NCBI RefSeq assembly: GCF_003610375.1
Contig: NZ_RAPZ01000011.1
Span: forward strand, 1-64,000
Source of the DNA: Sphingomonas sp. PP-CC-1A-547
Lineage (GTDB): Bacteria; Pseudomonadota; Alphaproteobacteria; Sphingomonadales; Sphingomonadaceae
Direction of reading: 5' to 3'
Length of the DNA stretch: 64,000 nucleotides
Of this stretch, positions 51,004 to 60,704 are shown piece after piece; the stretch's first letter is position 1, and each line of letters starts with the position of its first letter. Below the pieces are notes generated by a model. That model had not been told where the DNA came from. It saw nothing but the letters and a program-made list of their open reading frames with translations, and ran no database searches. The translations under genes and the position numbers were made by a program.

Positions 51004-52362
51004 ATGCGCTACCTTCCCCTGACCCAGCCCGACCGTGCGGAAATGCTCGCCGTCATCGGCGCCGCGACCATCGACGACCTGTTCGTCGACGTGCCCGAAG
51101 CCGCCCGCCTTGACGGCCCGGTCCGCGACCTGCCGATGCACGCCTCCGAAATGGCGGTCGAACGCCACATGTCGGCGCTCGCCAAGAAGAACCTCACCGC
51201 CGGCGAAGCACCGTTCTTCCTCGGCTGCGGCGCGTACAAGCATCACGTCCCCGCGTCGGTCGATCACCTGATCCAGCGCGGCGAGTTCCTCACCGCCTAC
51301 ACGCCGTACCAGCCCGAAATCGCGCAGGGCACGCTGCAGATGCTGTTCGAGTTCCAGACGCAGGTCGCACGGCTGCTCGGCACCGACGTCGCCAACGCCT
51401 CGATGTACGACGGCTCGACCGCATGCTGGGAAGCGATCGTGATGGCGCGTCGCATCACCAAGCGTGGGCGTGCGATCCTGTCGTCGGGTCTCCACCCGCA
51501 TTACGTCTCGGTCGCCAACACGATGGCGAAGTTCACCGGCGACGTGCTCGACACGACCGCGCCCGAACTGGTCGCCGACATGGATATCGACCAGCTGATC
51601 GCGAAGATCGACGACGACACGTCGTGCGTCGTCGTCCAGTACCCCGACATACTCGGCCGCATCGCCGACCTGCGCCCGCTCGCGGATGCGTGCCACGCGA
51701 AGAAGGCGCTGCTGATCGCGGTCGTCACCGAGCCGGTCGCGCTCGGCGCGATCACCTCGCCCGGCGAGATGGACGCGGACATCGTCGTCGGCGAAGGCCA
51801 GTCGCTCGGCGTCGGCCTCCAGTTCGGCGGGCCGTATGTCGGCCTGTTCGGCTGCAAGGACAAATACGTCCGCCAGATGCCCGGTCGCCTCTGCGGAGAG
51901 ACCGTCGACGCGGACGGCCGCCGCGGGTTCGTCCTCACGCTGTCGACCCGCGAGCAGCATATCCGCCGCGAAAAGGCGACGTCGAACATCTGCACCAACT
52001 CAGGGCTCTGCGCGCTGGCCTTCTCGATCCACATGACGCTGCTCGGCGAAGCCGGTCTGCGCCAGTTGGCCGAAGTGAACCACGCAGGCGCGGTGTCCGC
52101 CGCCGAGCGCTTGTCGCAGATCCCCGGCGTCGAACTCGTCAACGACAGCTTCTTCAACGAGTTCACGCTGAAGTTGCCCGTCGAAGCCCGCCCCGTCGTC
52201 CGCACGCTCGCGGATCGCGGTATCCTCGCCGGCGTGTCGCTCGGGCGTCTTTACCCCGGCCAGAACGCCCTCGCGAACGGCCTCGTCGTCGCCGTGACGG
52301 AAACGACCACCGCGGAGGACGTCGAAACGCTTGCGTCCGCACTCCAGGAGATACTGGCATGA
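51004..52362 (+). CDS. gcvPA: Glycine dehydrogenase (decarboxylating) subunit 1
   Basis: The 452-residue protein is the N-terminal half of P protein as a separate chain, typical of alphaproteobacteria, archaea and Gram-positives. Conserved parts are [45 protein letters not shown] and [19 protein letters not shown]. It forms an alpha2beta2 enzyme with GcvPB that decarboxylates glycine. GGAGGAG precedes the ATG. The stop overlaps gcvPB (ATGA). Confidence 0.96.
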   Translation: MRYLPLTQPDRAEMLAVIGAATIDDLFVDVPEAARLDGPVRDLPMHASEMAVERHMSALAKKNLTAGEAPFFLGCGAYKHHVPASVDHLIQRGEFLTAYTPYQPEIAQGTLQMLFEFQTQVARLLGTDVANASMYDGSTACWEAIVMARRITKRGRAILSSGLHPHYVSVANTMAKFTGDVLDTTAPELVADMDIDQLIAKIDDDTSCVVVQYPDILGRIADLRPLADACHAKKALLIAVVTEPVALGAITSPGEMDADIVVGEGQSLGVGLQFGGPYVGLFGCKDKYVRQMPGRLCGETVDADGRRGFVLTLSTREQHIRREKATSNICTNSGLCALAFSIHMTLLGEAGLRQLAEVNHAGAVSAAERLSQIPGVELVNDSFFNEFTLKLPVEARPVVRTLADRGILAGVSLGRLYPGQNALANGLVVAVTETTTAEDVETLASALQEILA

Positions 52363-53996
52363 GCATCAACCAGAGCGGCTGGCGCCCGACCTCGCCCGAG
52401 GCGAACACGGGCAACGTCCCCGCATCGATAACCGGCAACAAGGCGCTGATGCTGGAAGAAGCACTGATCTTCGAGATCGGCGACGGCGAGACGACAGGCG
52501 TAGATTTCGACACCTTCGGTTCTCCTGCGAACGCAGGAGCCCAGGGTACCAAGGACTCCGATCATGGCCCTGGATTCCTGCGTTCGCAGGAAAACAAGCT
52601 GGGCGGGTTGCTCCGCACCGCACCCATCGGCCTCCCCGGCCTCTCCGAACCGGAAACCGTCCGCCACTACACCCGCCTGTCGCGCCAGAACTACGGCATC
52701 GACCTCGGCTTCTTCCCGCTCGGCAGTTGCACCATGAAGCACAACCCGCGCCTCAACGAGAAGATGGCGCGGCTCCCCGGGTTTTCCGACGTCCACCCGC
52801 TCCAACCGGTCGACACGGTGCAGGGCGCATTGGAAGTCATCCACCAGCTCGCGCACTGGCTCGTCACGCTCACCGGCATGACTTCGGTCGCAATGAGCCC
52901 CAAGGCCGGCGCACATGGCGAACTCTGTGGCATCCTGGCGATCCGCGCCGCACTCGAAGCCAAGGGCGAAGGCGCGCGGAAAATCATTCTCGTCCCTGAG
53001 AGCGCACACGGCACCAACCCCGCCACCGCAGCGTTCGCCGGCTATAGCGTCGAGGACATCCCCGCCACCGCCGAAGGTCGCGTCGACACCGCCGCGCTGA
53101 AGGCCCGGCTCGGCCCCGACGTCGCCGGCGTGATGATCACCAACCCCAACACGTGCGGCCTGTTCGAGCGCGACATGCGCGAGATCTCCGATGCTGTGCA
53201 CGCGGCGGGCGGCTTCGTCTATTGCGACGGCGCGAACTTCAACGCGATCGTCGGTCGCGTGCGCCCGGGCGATCTCGGCATCGATGCGATGCACATCAAC
53301 CTGCACAAGACCTTCTCGACGCCCCATGGCGGTGGCGGTCCAGGTTCAGGCCCGGTGGTGTTCTCGGAAGCTTTGACCCCCTACGCACCGCTCCCCTTCG
53401 TCGAGAACCAGGACGGCCAGTTCGTCCTCGTCGAGGAAGAAACCGCAGGCGAACATCACGCCGGCAGCTTCGGCCGAATGGTCGCGTTCCACGGCCAGAT
53501 GGGCATGTTCACGCGCGCGCTGACCTACATCCTCAGCCACGGCGCTGACGGCCTGCGCCAAGTGTCGGAGGATGCGGTGCTCAATGCGAACTACATCCTG
53601 CGCAGCCTCGACGACACGCTCGACGCGCCGTTCGGCCCGTCGGGTCCGTGCATGCACGAGGCGCTATTCTCGGACTCGGGCCTCGCCGCCGGCTTCTCGA
53701 CGATCGACATCGCGAAGGGCCTGATCGACGAGGGCTTCCACCCGATGACGATGTATTTCCCGCTCGTCGTCCACGGCGCGATGCTGGTCGAGCCGACCGA
53801 GACCGAATCGAAGGCGGCGCTAGACCAGTTCATCGCCGCGCTCCGCTCGGTCGCCGAACGCGCCAAGGCCGGCGATCCGAGCCTCAAGACCGCGCCGCAT
53901 TTCGCCCCCCGCGCCCGCCTCGACGAGACGCTCGCGGCACGGAAACCAGTATTGGTCTGGAAGGACCCGGCCCCGCTGGCGCAGGCGGCGGAGTAA
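52359..53996 (+). CDS. gcvPB: Glycine dehydrogenase (decarboxylating) subunit 2, with repeat insertion
   Basis: The 545-residue PLP subunit has [25 protein letters not shown] and the PLP-lysine motif [20 protein letters not shown]. Residues about 53-79 ([10 protein letters not shown] through FLRSQENK) are not family sequence: they are the translation of a palindromic repeat at 52520-52594 inserted in frame. The join falls in a surface linker before [20 protein letters not shown], so activity is probably kept. The start ATG overlaps the gcvPA stop. The enzyme releases CO2 from glycine and loads GcvH. Confidence 0.95.
   Translation: MSINQSGWRPTSPEANTGNVPASITGNKALMLEEALIFEIGDGETTGVDFDTFGSPANAGAQGTKDSDHGPGFLRSQENKLGGLLRTAPIGLPGLSEPETVRHYTRLSRQNYGIDLGFFPLGSCTMKHNPRLNEKMARLPGFSDVHPLQPVDTVQGALEVIHQLAHWLVTLTGMTSVAMSPKAGAHGELCGILAIRAALEAKGEGARKIILVPESAHGTNPATAAFAGYSVEDIPATAEGRVDTAALKARLGPDVAGVMITNPNTCGLFERDMREISDAVHAAGGFVYCDGANFNAIVGRVRPGDLGIDAMHINLHKTFSTPHGGGGPGSGPVVFSEALTPYAPLPFVENQDGQFVLVEEETAGEHHAGSFGRMVAFHGQMGMFTRALTYILSHGADGLRQVSEDAVLNANYILRSLDDTLDAPFGPSGPCMHEALFSDSGLAAGFSTIDIAKGLIDEGFHPMTMYFPLVVHGAMLVEPTETESKAALDQFIAALRSVAERAKAGDPSLKTAPHFAPRARLDETLAARKPVLVWKDPAPLAQAAE
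52520..52594. repeat. Palindromic repeat inside the gcvPB coding sequence
   Basis: TTCTCCTGCGAACGCAGGA begins the left arm (52520-52546), and the inverted copy CCTGGATTCCTGCGTTCGCA with flanking bases ends it (52569-52594). It is a member of the TTCTCCCGCGAAGGCGGGAG-like family and keeps the frame open. Confidence 0.85.
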
Positions 53997-54234
53997 GGGA
54001 AGCAGGTGATCTTCGGGGTGTGACGCTTCCACCCGAGGAACAATACCACCCCGGCGAAGGCCGGGGTCCGATTGGGCGACGCTGCTGAGGGATGGCGGCG
54101 TATCGTTATTGCCACCTCTCCAATTGGGCCCCGGCCTCCGCCGGGGTGACAGTTCTAATGTGTCGCCGCCTCTTTTACCTCGGCTGTATTGCTGCCATGC
54201 TACACCAATTGAAGGTGATCGCGTGGGGGACGCA
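53997..54234. other. Intergenic stretch with palindromic repeat
   Basis: The region mainly holds the repeat at 54047-54148; about 85 bases after it should contain the promoter of the CcdC-like gene. Confidence 0.5.
54047..54148. repeat. Palindromic repeat, CCCCGGCGAAGGCCGGGG type
   Basis: Arms 54047-54075 and 54120-54148 are inverted copies with a few mismatches (CACCCCGGCG and CGCCGGGGTG ends). It lies just after gcvPB and could end the operon transcript. Confidence 0.85.
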
Positions 54235-54747
54235 ATGCAGGCGCACGAAGCACAGGGCTGGATCAGCTACGCGATCACCGCGGTCGTCATCGGCATAGTC
54301 TTTGCGGTCCGCTGGCGCCGCATGAGCGTGGTGAAACCGCTCAAGCTCGAACGCCTCTGGATCTTCCCCGCGATCTACGCCGCCGTCACGCTCTACATGT
54401 TCACGATGTACCCGCCGCACGGCCTTGCGTGGCTGTTCTGCGCGCTGGCCCTGGTCATGGGCGCAGCGCTCGGCTGGCAACGCGGCAAGCTCATGCGGAT
54501 CACGATCGACCCCGACAGTCACGCGCTCAACACAACATCGTCCCCGGCAGCGGTCCTGTTAATCGTAGCGATCGTCGCAGTCCGCACCGGTGCGCGCGCC
54601 GTGATCGGCGACGGCCACGCCCTCCACCTCGACGCCTTCGCCATCACCGACATGCTGGTCGCGCTCGCGCTAGGCCTGTTCACCACCCAACGGATCGAAA
54701 TGTACCTCCGCGCCAAGCGGATGCTCGAAACCGCACGGGTTCGCTAA
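54235..54747 (+). CDS. CcdC-like membrane protein
   Basis: The 170-residue product has about five hydrophobic segments (WISYAITAVVIGIVFAV, LWIFPAIYAAVTLYMFTMY, GLAWLFCALALVMGAALGW, AAVLLIVAIVAVRTGARAV and ITDMLVALALGLFTTQ). The pattern, including GWQRGKLMRITIDPDSH, resembles CcdC-domain proteins whose role is unclear. I chose the ATG at 54235; a GTG at 54223 with GAAGG upstream is a competing start. The gene is monocistronic between two repeats. Confidence 0.6.
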   Translation: MQAHEAQGWISYAITAVVIGIVFAVRWRRMSVVKPLKLERLWIFPAIYAAVTLYMFTMYPPHGLAWLFCALALVMGAALGWQRGKLMRITIDPDSHALNTTSSPAAVLLIVAIVAVRTGARAVIGDGHALHLDAFAITDMLVALALGLFTTQRIEMYLRAKRMLETARVR

Positions 54748-54763
54748 CCCGCCGCTACCGTAC

Positions 54764-54890
54764 GATCCTCCCCCGCAAGGGGGAGGTGGCTGGCCCTTTG
54801 CCAGACGGAGGGGGAGGAAAGGGCAACCTTTGTTGCGTGTCCTCCCCCTCCGACGCCGTCGGCGCCACCTCCCCCTGGCGGGGGAGGATC
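54764..54890. repeat. Palindromic repeat, GATCCTCCCCCGC type
   Basis: The element starts GATCCTCCCCCGCAAGGGGG and ends with its inverse at 54881-54890; the internal arms contain GCCAGACGGAGGGGG-like sequence. It is a near relative of 32702-32828 and fills the gap between two convergent genes. Confidence 0.85.
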
Positions 54891-54903
54891 GAGGGGTTCG
54901 CCA

Positions 54904-55800
54904 TCAAGCAATCGCCTGCTCAGTCTCTTCCCGCCGCCGCACATGCTCCCGCCACACGATATACAACCCGCTCGCCACGATGACCGGCGCCCCGACCCAG
55001 GTCGCCTCCGCCGGCAGCGTGTCGAACACCAGCCACCCCAGCAGCGTCGCCCACAACAGACTCGAATAATCCATCGGCACCACCACCGACACCGGCCCGA
55101 GCCGCAACGACGTCGTCATGGCGATCTGCGCCAGCCCGCCGAAGATCCCGACGCTTGCCAGGCACACCCAGGCAACGAGGTCATGCGATTGCGCCGCCTG
55201 CGCATAGAACACCGACAACGGGATCAACGACAGCGCCGAGAACCAGAACACCGTCGTCAGCGCACTTTCGGTCTTGCCGATCTGCCGCAACAGGATCGAC
55301 ACGCTCGCCGTCCCGAACGCCCCCGCCAGCGCACACCCCGCACCCCATAACGGAAAGTGATCGCCGCTTCCGGGCTGTGCGACGATCAACACGCCCGCAA
55401 AGCCGGTGGCCACTGCCGCCCAGCGATGCCACCCGGTCGGCTCGCGCAACACCAGCGCCCCCAGGATCGTCGCGAACACCGGCACCGTGAACCCGATCGT
55501 CGTCGCCTCCGCGAGCGGCAACGCAACGATCCCGTTGAACGTGAACGCCATCGCCGACAGCCCGACGATCGCGCGGACGATGTGCGCCGGCAACCGCTTG
55601 GTAGCGATCGAAGGCAGACCCGGCCCCGCGACGATCACCGCCGACACCAGCAAGCATGCGCCGAACTGGCGGAAGAACAGGATCTCCGACACGCTCGCGC
55701 CGTGCCGCTCGGCCAACTTGATCGCGGTATTCATCAGCGCGAAGATCACGACCGACAGCAACCGCATGCCGATAGCGGGAAGGATGCGGTCGGTGGGCAT
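54904..55800 (-). CDS. EamA/DMT-family transporter
   Basis: The 298-residue product has ten hydrophobic segments in two EamA repeats (RLLSVVIFALMNTAIKLAE and FRQFGACLLVSAVIV in the first, GCALAGAFGTASVSILLRQI and MDYSSLLWATLLGWLVF in the second). DMT transporters move metabolites such as amino acids or nucleotides across the inner membrane, and the substrate cannot be inferred. It is divergent from proS with 85 bases between. Confidence 0.85.
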   Translation of the reverse strand: MPTDRILPAIGMRLLSVVIFALMNTAIKLAERHGASVSEILFFRQFGACLLVSAVIVAGPGLPSIATKRLPAHIVRAIVGLSAMAFTFNGIVALPLAEATTIGFTVPVFATILGALVLREPTGWHRWAAVATGFAGVLIVAQPGSGDHFPLWGAGCALAGAFGTASVSILLRQIGKTESALTTVFWFSALSLIPLSVFYAQAAQSHDLVAWVCLASVGIFGGLAQIAMTTSLRLGPVSVVVPMDYSSLLWATLLGWLVFDTLPAEATWVGAPVIVASGLYIVWREHVRRREETEQAIA

Positions 55801-55885
55801 GCGCGACCCCTACGCAAACCACCGCCGCGTCGCCACCCCGCAACTCACACGTGACGAACCCCCGCGCACCCGCTATCCGCACCCC

Positions 55886-57421
55886 ATGATAAAGCGCGCA
55901 CTCCCCGTCACCCGCGAGGCGGATTTCTCCGCCTGGTACCAGGCCGTCATCTCCGAGGCCGATCTCGCCGAGGAATCCGGCGTCCGCGGCTGCATGGTCA
56001 TCCGTCCCTGGGGCTATGGCATCTGGGAGCGTATCCAGCGCCTGCTCGACGACCGGATCAAGGCGACCGGTCACGAGAACTGCTATTTCCCGCTCTTCAT
56101 CCCGCTCTCGTATTTCGAGAAGGAGGCCGAGCACGTCGACGGGTTCGCCAAGGAAATGGCCGTCGTCACGCACCACCGCCTCAAGGCCGACGGCTATGGC
56201 CGGCTGATCCCAGATCCCGACGCCAAGCTCGAGGAGCCGCTGGTCGTCCGCCCGACCTCCGAAATGGTCATCGGCGCCGCCTTCGCACGCTGGGTCCAGT
56301 CGTGGCGCGACCTGCCCGTGCTGATCAACCAATGGGCCAACGTCGTCCGCTGGGAAATGCGTACCCGCATGTTCCTGCGCACCAGCGAGTTCCTCTGGCA
56401 GGAAGGTCACACCGCGCACGCCACCGCCGACGAGGCACGCGACGAGACGCTGAAAATGCTCGAAGTCTATCGCGACTTCGCGGAGGAGTGCCTCGGCGTC
56501 CACGTGATTGCCGGCGAAAAGCCCGAGAACGAGCGCTTCCCGGGTGCCGTCGCGACCTATTCGATCGAGGCGATGATGCAGGATGGCAAGGCGCTGCAAG
56601 CCGGCACCTCGCACTTCCTCGGCACCAACTTCGCGTCGGCGCAGAACATCCGCTTCCAGAATGCGGGCGGCGAGTTCGAGCTGTGCAACACCACCAGCTG
56701 GGGCGTGTCGACGCGGATGATCGGCGCGGTCATCATGGTCCACGGCGACGACGACGGCCTGCGCGTGCCGCCGATGATCGCGCCGTGGCAGGTCGTGATC
56801 GTGCCGATGCTGCGGGACGTTCCCGAGGACGCCGCGATCGTCGAATACTGCAAGTCGCTTCAGGCCGAGCTCGCCAAGCAGTCCGCGCTCGGCGAACCGG
56901 TCCGCGCGCTGCTCGACCTCAAGCCCGCCAAGGCCGCGACCAAGCGCTGGGGCTGGGTCAAGAAGGGCGCGCCGATCGTGATCGAGGTCGGCGGCCGCGA
57001 CATGGCCGGCGGCAACGTCACCGTGATCCGCCGCGACCGCCTGTACCGCGAGGACGGCAAGCTCGACAGCGTCGCCACGCCGCGCGACGCGTTCGTCGCA
57101 GATGTCTCGGGGATGCTGGCCGAAGTGCAGGCGACGCTTCACGTCGAATCGATGAACCGCGTGAAGGGCAACATCGTCCCCGCCAACGACTTCGCGGCGG
57201 TGGAAGCGCATTTCGCGGACGGCGTGAAGAACCCCGGCTGGGTCGACGTCCGCTGGTCCAAGCCGACCGGCGCGGCGCTCGACAAGGTCGTCGAGCGGTT
57301 GAAGGCGCTCAAGCTCACGATCCGCAACGCACCGATGGGGCAGACCGGATGTGACGACGGCGCCTGCATCTTCACGGGCGAACCCGCGGTGGAACGCATC
57401 CTGATCGGCCGCGCCTACTAG
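55886..57421 (+). CDS. proS: Prolyl-tRNA synthetase, eukaryote/archaeon-type
   Basis: The 511-residue synthetase has the class II motifs RPTSEMVIGAAFARWVQSWRD, FLRTSEFLWQEGHTAHA and the motif-3-like TSWGVSTRMIGAVIMVHGDDDGLRVPP, then an anticodon domain and a C-terminal domain ending in GRAY. The C-terminal Tyr and zinc-binding-like Cys segment (TGCDDGACIF) are hallmarks of the eukaryote/archaeon-type (ProS type 3) enzyme, not the bacterial type with an editing insertion, which is absent. It charges tRNA-Pro. The ATG at 55886 gives the family start MIKRALPVTREADFSAWY. Confidence 0.93.
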   Translation: MIKRALPVTREADFSAWYQAVISEADLAEESGVRGCMVIRPWGYGIWERIQRLLDDRIKATGHENCYFPLFIPLSYFEKEAEHVDGFAKEMAVVTHHRLKADGYGRLIPDPDAKLEEPLVVRPTSEMVIGAAFARWVQSWRDLPVLINQWANVVRWEMRTRMFLRTSEFLWQEGHTAHATADEARDETLKMLEVYRDFAEECLGVHVIAGEKPENERFPGAVATYSIEAMMQDGKALQAGTSHFLGTNFASAQNIRFQNAGGEFELCNTTSWGVSTRMIGAVIMVHGDDDGLRVPPMIAPWQVVIVPMLRDVPEDAAIVEYCKSLQAELAKQSALGEPVRALLDLKPAKAATKRWGWVKKGAPIVIEVGGRDMAGGNVTVIRRDRLYREDGKLDSVATPRDAFVADVSGMLAEVQATLHVESMNRVKGNIVPANDFAAVEAHFADGVKNPGWVDVRWSKPTGAALDKVVERLKALKLTIRNAPMGQTGCDDGACIFTGEPAVERILIGRAY

Positions 57422-57598
57422 GCCCTGACAAGCTGGGACCGGCGTCACGTCCAAGGCTGCTTACCGGCGCTGTGCCGGGAGTAGCCTGGATACCCGATGC
57501 CCTAGAGCAACCGAAACGGACCGGTCTGTAGGCTGTGTCGCCATGCTCCGTCTGCTATCATCCCCGTGGCTTTGGCGGGGCGATATTAGGGGGCGGCT

Positions 57599-57958
57599 AT
57601 GGGCGTGACCGGGATCGGCGGCTTCTTCTTCCGGGCAAAGGACCCGGAGACGATACGCGCATGGTATGTCGAGCATCTCGGTGTCGGCTCAGTGCCCTAT
57701 GGATCGTGGGAGACGCAGGCCGGACCCAGCGTCTTCGCGCCGTTCGCGGTCGACGCCGATTATTTCCCCGCGGATCGGCCCTGGATGCTCAATCTGCGCG
57801 TCGACGACCTCGACGGCCTGATCGCGACGCTCCGCGCGGCCGGGATTGCGGTGATCACCAATCCCGAGTGGGACATGCCGGGCTTCGGCCGTTTCGCCCG
57901 CATCCACGATCCGGAAGGCAACCCGATCGAACTCTGGCAACCCGAGGGTGCTGCATGA
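57599..57958 (+). CDS. VOC-family (glyoxalase-like) protein
   Basis: The 119-residue protein has a single VOC domain, with GGFFFRAKDPETIRAWYVEHLG at the start and HDPEGNPIELWQPE at the end, the usual metal-ligand Glu region. VOC proteins include glyoxalases, dioxygenases and resistance proteins, and no substrate is evident. The ATG at 57599 follows a GGGGG-containing stretch. The gene is monocistronic. Confidence 0.8.
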   Translation: MGVTGIGGFFFRAKDPETIRAWYVEHLGVGSVPYGSWETQAGPSVFAPFAVDADYFPADRPWMLNLRVDDLDGLIATLRAAGIAVITNPEWDMPGFGRFARIHDPEGNPIELWQPEGAA

Positions 57959-58038
57959 GGACGATAAGCGTTAAGTTGGTCTGACGAGCTGCCGGGTTCG
58001 TGGCGTACCAGAACTCGACCGGGCGAGCGCCAAGACTT

Positions 58039-58149
58039 CCCCTCTCCCTGAAAGGGAGGGGCCGGGGGGTGGGTTGGCCCAATTGAGCCATGACGGTTCG
58101 GACGCACGGAAGCTGACCCACCCCCAACCCCTCCCTTCCAGGGAGGGGG
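58039..58149. repeat. Palindromic repeat, CCCTCTCCCTGAAAGGGAGGGG type
   Basis: Left arm 58039-58075 and right arm 58114-58149 are inverted copies (TGGGTT and ACCCAC inner ends). It belongs to the C/T-rich family of 50898-50994 and lies between convergent genes. Confidence 0.8.
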
Positions 58150-58234
58150 GCAGAACGGCAGGTCTGACCCGCGTGGGGGATAGCGCGGGGATCGCCCGCT
58201 GAGCCATCCACCGCGCCACCCGCCAAGCCTCCGC

Positions 58235-59305
58235 TCAAAACAACTCTCCCTGCGGCCCTCGCGGCGCCCGGAACAGATCGCTCCGCAAAGCCACCCGCTC
58301 CCGGTTCAACCCGTGCTTAGCGCACGCAATCCGGAACCGCGTTCCCAGCAGGTCCGCCCAAGGCCCTTGCCCCTGCATCCGCGTGAAGAAGTTCGGATCG
58401 TTATCCTTTCCCCCGCGCAGCGACGCAATCGTCGCCATTACCTTCCCAGCGCGATCCGGGAAATGCTCGTCGAGCCAAGCCCGGAACAGCGGGGCCACCT
58501 CATGCGGCAATCGCACCGGGATGAAGAACGCCCGCGTTGCCCCAGCGTCGGCCGCGCGCGCGATCAGATGCTCGATCTCGTGATCCGTAATTGCCGGGAT
58601 GACCGGCGCGATCGAAACGTAGACCGGCACGCCCGCGGCCGCGAGCTTGCGCACCGCCGCCAGTCGTCGCTCGGGATGCGGCGCGCGCGGCTCGATCGTC
58701 GACGCCACCTTCGAATCGAGTGACGTGATCGACATTGCCACCGCCGCGAGGCCTTTCGCCGCCATCGGTGCCAGCAGGTCGATATCGCGCACCACGCGGT
58801 CGGACTTGGTGGTGATCGTCAGCGGATGATCGGTCTCAGCCAGCACCTCGATGATGCCGCGCGTGATCCGCCAGTCGCTCTCGATCGGCTGGTACGGATC
58901 GGTGTTCGTCCCCAACGCCATCGGCGCACAAAGATAGCCGGGCTTGCCGAGCTCGACCCGCAACAGCGCTGCCGCGGACGGCTTGGCGAACAGCTTGCTC
59001 TCGAAATCCAGTCCCGGCGACAGGTCGTGAAACGCATGGCTCGGCCGCGCGAAGCAATAAATGCAGCCGTGCTCGCACCCGCGGTAAGGATTGATCGAAC
59101 GGTCGAACGGTACGTCCGGCGAGGCATTGCGGCTGATGATCGTCCGCGGCGTCTCGACCGTCACCGTCGTGCGCAGTTTGGGCGCGATCCCGTCGATCCC
59201 CTCGCGCATGTCGAGCCAGTCGCCGTCAGCCTCGGTCCGCGGCAGGTTGAACCGCCGGCTCTCGCTATTTAGCGTCGCACCACGATCCGGACGGGCCTGT
59301 TTCAT
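58235..59305 (-). CDS. PA0069-family radical SAM protein
   Basis: The 356-residue protein has a radical SAM 4Fe-4S motif C77xxxC81xxC84 in YRGCEHGCIYCFARPSH, then GTNTDPYQPIE and LTITTKSDRVVRDIDLL. It matches the PA0069-type radical SAM family, related to spore photoproduct lyase, of unknown function. A C-terminal RFRIACAKHGLN segment follows. The ATG at 59305 is the first sensible start. It is monocistronic. Confidence 0.88.
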   Translation of the reverse strand: MKQARPDRGATLNSESRRFNLPRTEADGDWLDMREGIDGIAPKLRTTVTVETPRTIISRNASPDVPFDRSINPYRGCEHGCIYCFARPSHAFHDLSPGLDFESKLFAKPSAAALLRVELGKPGYLCAPMALGTNTDPYQPIESDWRITRGIIEVLAETDHPLTITTKSDRVVRDIDLLAPMAAKGLAAVAMSITSLDSKVASTIEPRAPHPERRLAAVRKLAAAGVPVYVSIAPVIPAITDHEIEHLIARAADAGATRAFFIPVRLPHEVAPLFRAWLDEHFPDRAGKVMATIASLRGGKDNDPNFFTRMQGQGPWADLLGTRFRIACAKHGLNRERVALRSDLFRAPRGPQGELF

Positions 59306-59348
59306 GCAACGAAACTAAACGCCGCCCGGGAACATAGCAAGAACGAAA

Positions 59349-60041
59349 TCAGAAGCGAACGCCGAGCCCTGCAACTACCTGATGCCGGCTGAAATCTAGG
59401 CTCGCCTTGTCGGTGCCGTCGGTGATCTCGTAGCCGTTATAGTCGGTGTAGACATATTCGAGCTTGCCGTAGAAATTGCGTCCGAACGCGGTCTGCACGC
59501 CTGCGCCGGCATGGAAACCGCTCAGATTGTCCGACACGCGGAAATTGTCCTGGGGAAAGTCACGGTCCGAATAGCCGATGCGGATCTGGCCGTTGGAATA
59601 GCCGCCCTTGATGTACAACACCGTGTTGGGGTTCAGCAGGAAGCCGCCGCGTACGCCTGCCGTCAGGTTGCGGCCGGGGGTAAGGCACGTTTCCGTCCCG
59701 TTGCCGGGGAAGCACTGCTCAACGCTCGATCCCTCGATGCCGCCATAGACGCCCAGCATCATGTCGGTGTTCACGACCATGTCGTAGCCGAGTTCGCCAC
59801 CATAGGTGACGCCGCTCTTGCCCTCGCGCACGCTCGCGGAATCGTCCGCAGTCTCGACGTTCAATTCGGTGATCACGCGGTCGTACCCGATGCGCGGCTC
59901 GGCACGGAAGCCGCTGACGCCGTCGGTTGCGCCGTAGCCCGGTCCGGCATCGCGGCCGAAATCCTGCCCGGTGTCGGACTGTGCGAACGCAGGCGCCACC
60001 GGCGTTGCGGCGAGTGCCGCGATAAGCATGAACTTGTACAT
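59349..60041 (-). CDS. Outer-membrane beta-barrel protein (Omp25/opacity type)
   Basis: The 230-residue exported protein has a signal peptide (MYKFMLIAALAATPVAPAFA). An eight-stranded barrel follows, with alternating strands such as LGYDMVVNTDMMLGVYGGIEG and NFYGKLEYVYTDYNGYEI, ending in the outer-membrane C-terminal aromatic (GLGVRF). The start at 60041 follows AAGGGGA by about nine bases. Two Cys in the loop EQCFPGNGTETCLTP may form a disulfide. The exact role (porin, adhesion, envelope stability) is unknown. Confidence 0.82.
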   Translation of the reverse strand: MYKFMLIAALAATPVAPAFAQSDTGQDFGRDAGPGYGATDGVSGFRAEPRIGYDRVITELNVETADDSASVREGKSGVTYGGELGYDMVVNTDMMLGVYGGIEGSSVEQCFPGNGTETCLTPGRNLTAGVRGGFLLNPNTVLYIKGGYSNGQIRIGYSDRDFPQDNFRVSDNLSGFHAGAGVQTAFGRNFYGKLEYVYTDYNGYEITDGTDKASLDFSRHQVVAGLGVRF

Positions 60042-60210
60042 TCGACGATGTCCCCTTTGGACAGGCCCCCTGGCCGATCCCACGCCGGGTTCATGGATTC
60101 GACGTGCCTTCCAGACGGTTAATTCGGTGGTGAAACATTCGTTTTCGATCTGTTTGCCCCGGTGCGAATGATCGCTCGCAGAGGTGCGGCAGAGCGCCTA
60201 GGGCAGAGAG

Positions 60211-60393
60211 ATGACGGAACAGATCACAACGGTGGAGCGCGCCTTCGAGTTAGCAAGATCGGGTGCGTGCAACTCGGTCAACGACTTGCGCCAACGACTG
60301 CGGCGCGAGGGGTATGACGCGGTGCATCTCCATCTGCACGGGGCTTCAATCAACAAACAGCTCGTCGACCTGATCCACGCTGCCAAGGGCTGA
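60211..60393 (+). CDS. Small conserved hypothetical protein, 60 residues
   Basis: The product (starting MTEQITTVERAFELARSG and ending DLIHAAKG) is a soluble, mainly helical protein with AFELARSGACNSVNDLRQRLRREGYDAVHLHLHG, resembling a small helical regulator. A purine-rich AGGGCAGAGAG precedes the ATG. No domain is recognised. Its codon use matches surrounding genes. It is isolated between divergent and convergent neighbours. Confidence 0.65.
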   Translation: MTEQITTVERAFELARSGACNSVNDLRQRLRREGYDAVHLHLHGASINKQLVDLIHAAKG

Positions 60394-60455
60394 ACGTCCG
60401 ATCGCGTGATACGCCGCGACGCGGCCCGCCACCCTGGCGGACCGCGCAACGCCGG

Positions 60456-60704
60456 TCACTTCTGTGCGAGCTCGGTCGCCTTGGGCATGTTCAGTCCGGC
60501 TTCAGACCAGTGTGCGGAAGTCCGGCAGGTTTTCCGATCGATCCGTGTTCCGGTCATGGCGGGTTCGGTCAGGCAATATTGACCGGTTTTCGCCTCGTAT
60601 TTGAGAACGGTCTTCTGTTGTGGATCCGACGGTGCTGCGAAGGCTGGCGCGCTGGCGACGAGCACGGTCGCAAGGGCTAGGCTCTTCAGGATGGTCGAGG
60701 TCAT
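60456..60704 (-). CDS. Small secreted two-cysteine protein
   Basis: The 82-residue product has a signal peptide (ILKSLALATVLVASAPAFA). The mature part has two Cys in YCLTEPAMTGTRIDRKTCRT, likely a disulfide. The ATG at 60704 follows AAGGA by eight bases. No family name is recognised. It is probably periplasmic. Confidence 0.7.
   Translation of the reverse strand: MTSTILKSLALATVLVASAPAFAAPSDPQQKTVLKYEAKTGQYCLTEPAMTGTRIDRKTCRTSAHWSEAGLNMPKATELAQK

Noticed and set aside
55181..57454. 757-residue open frame antisense to proS
   Set aside because: Complement frame of proS with biased composition.
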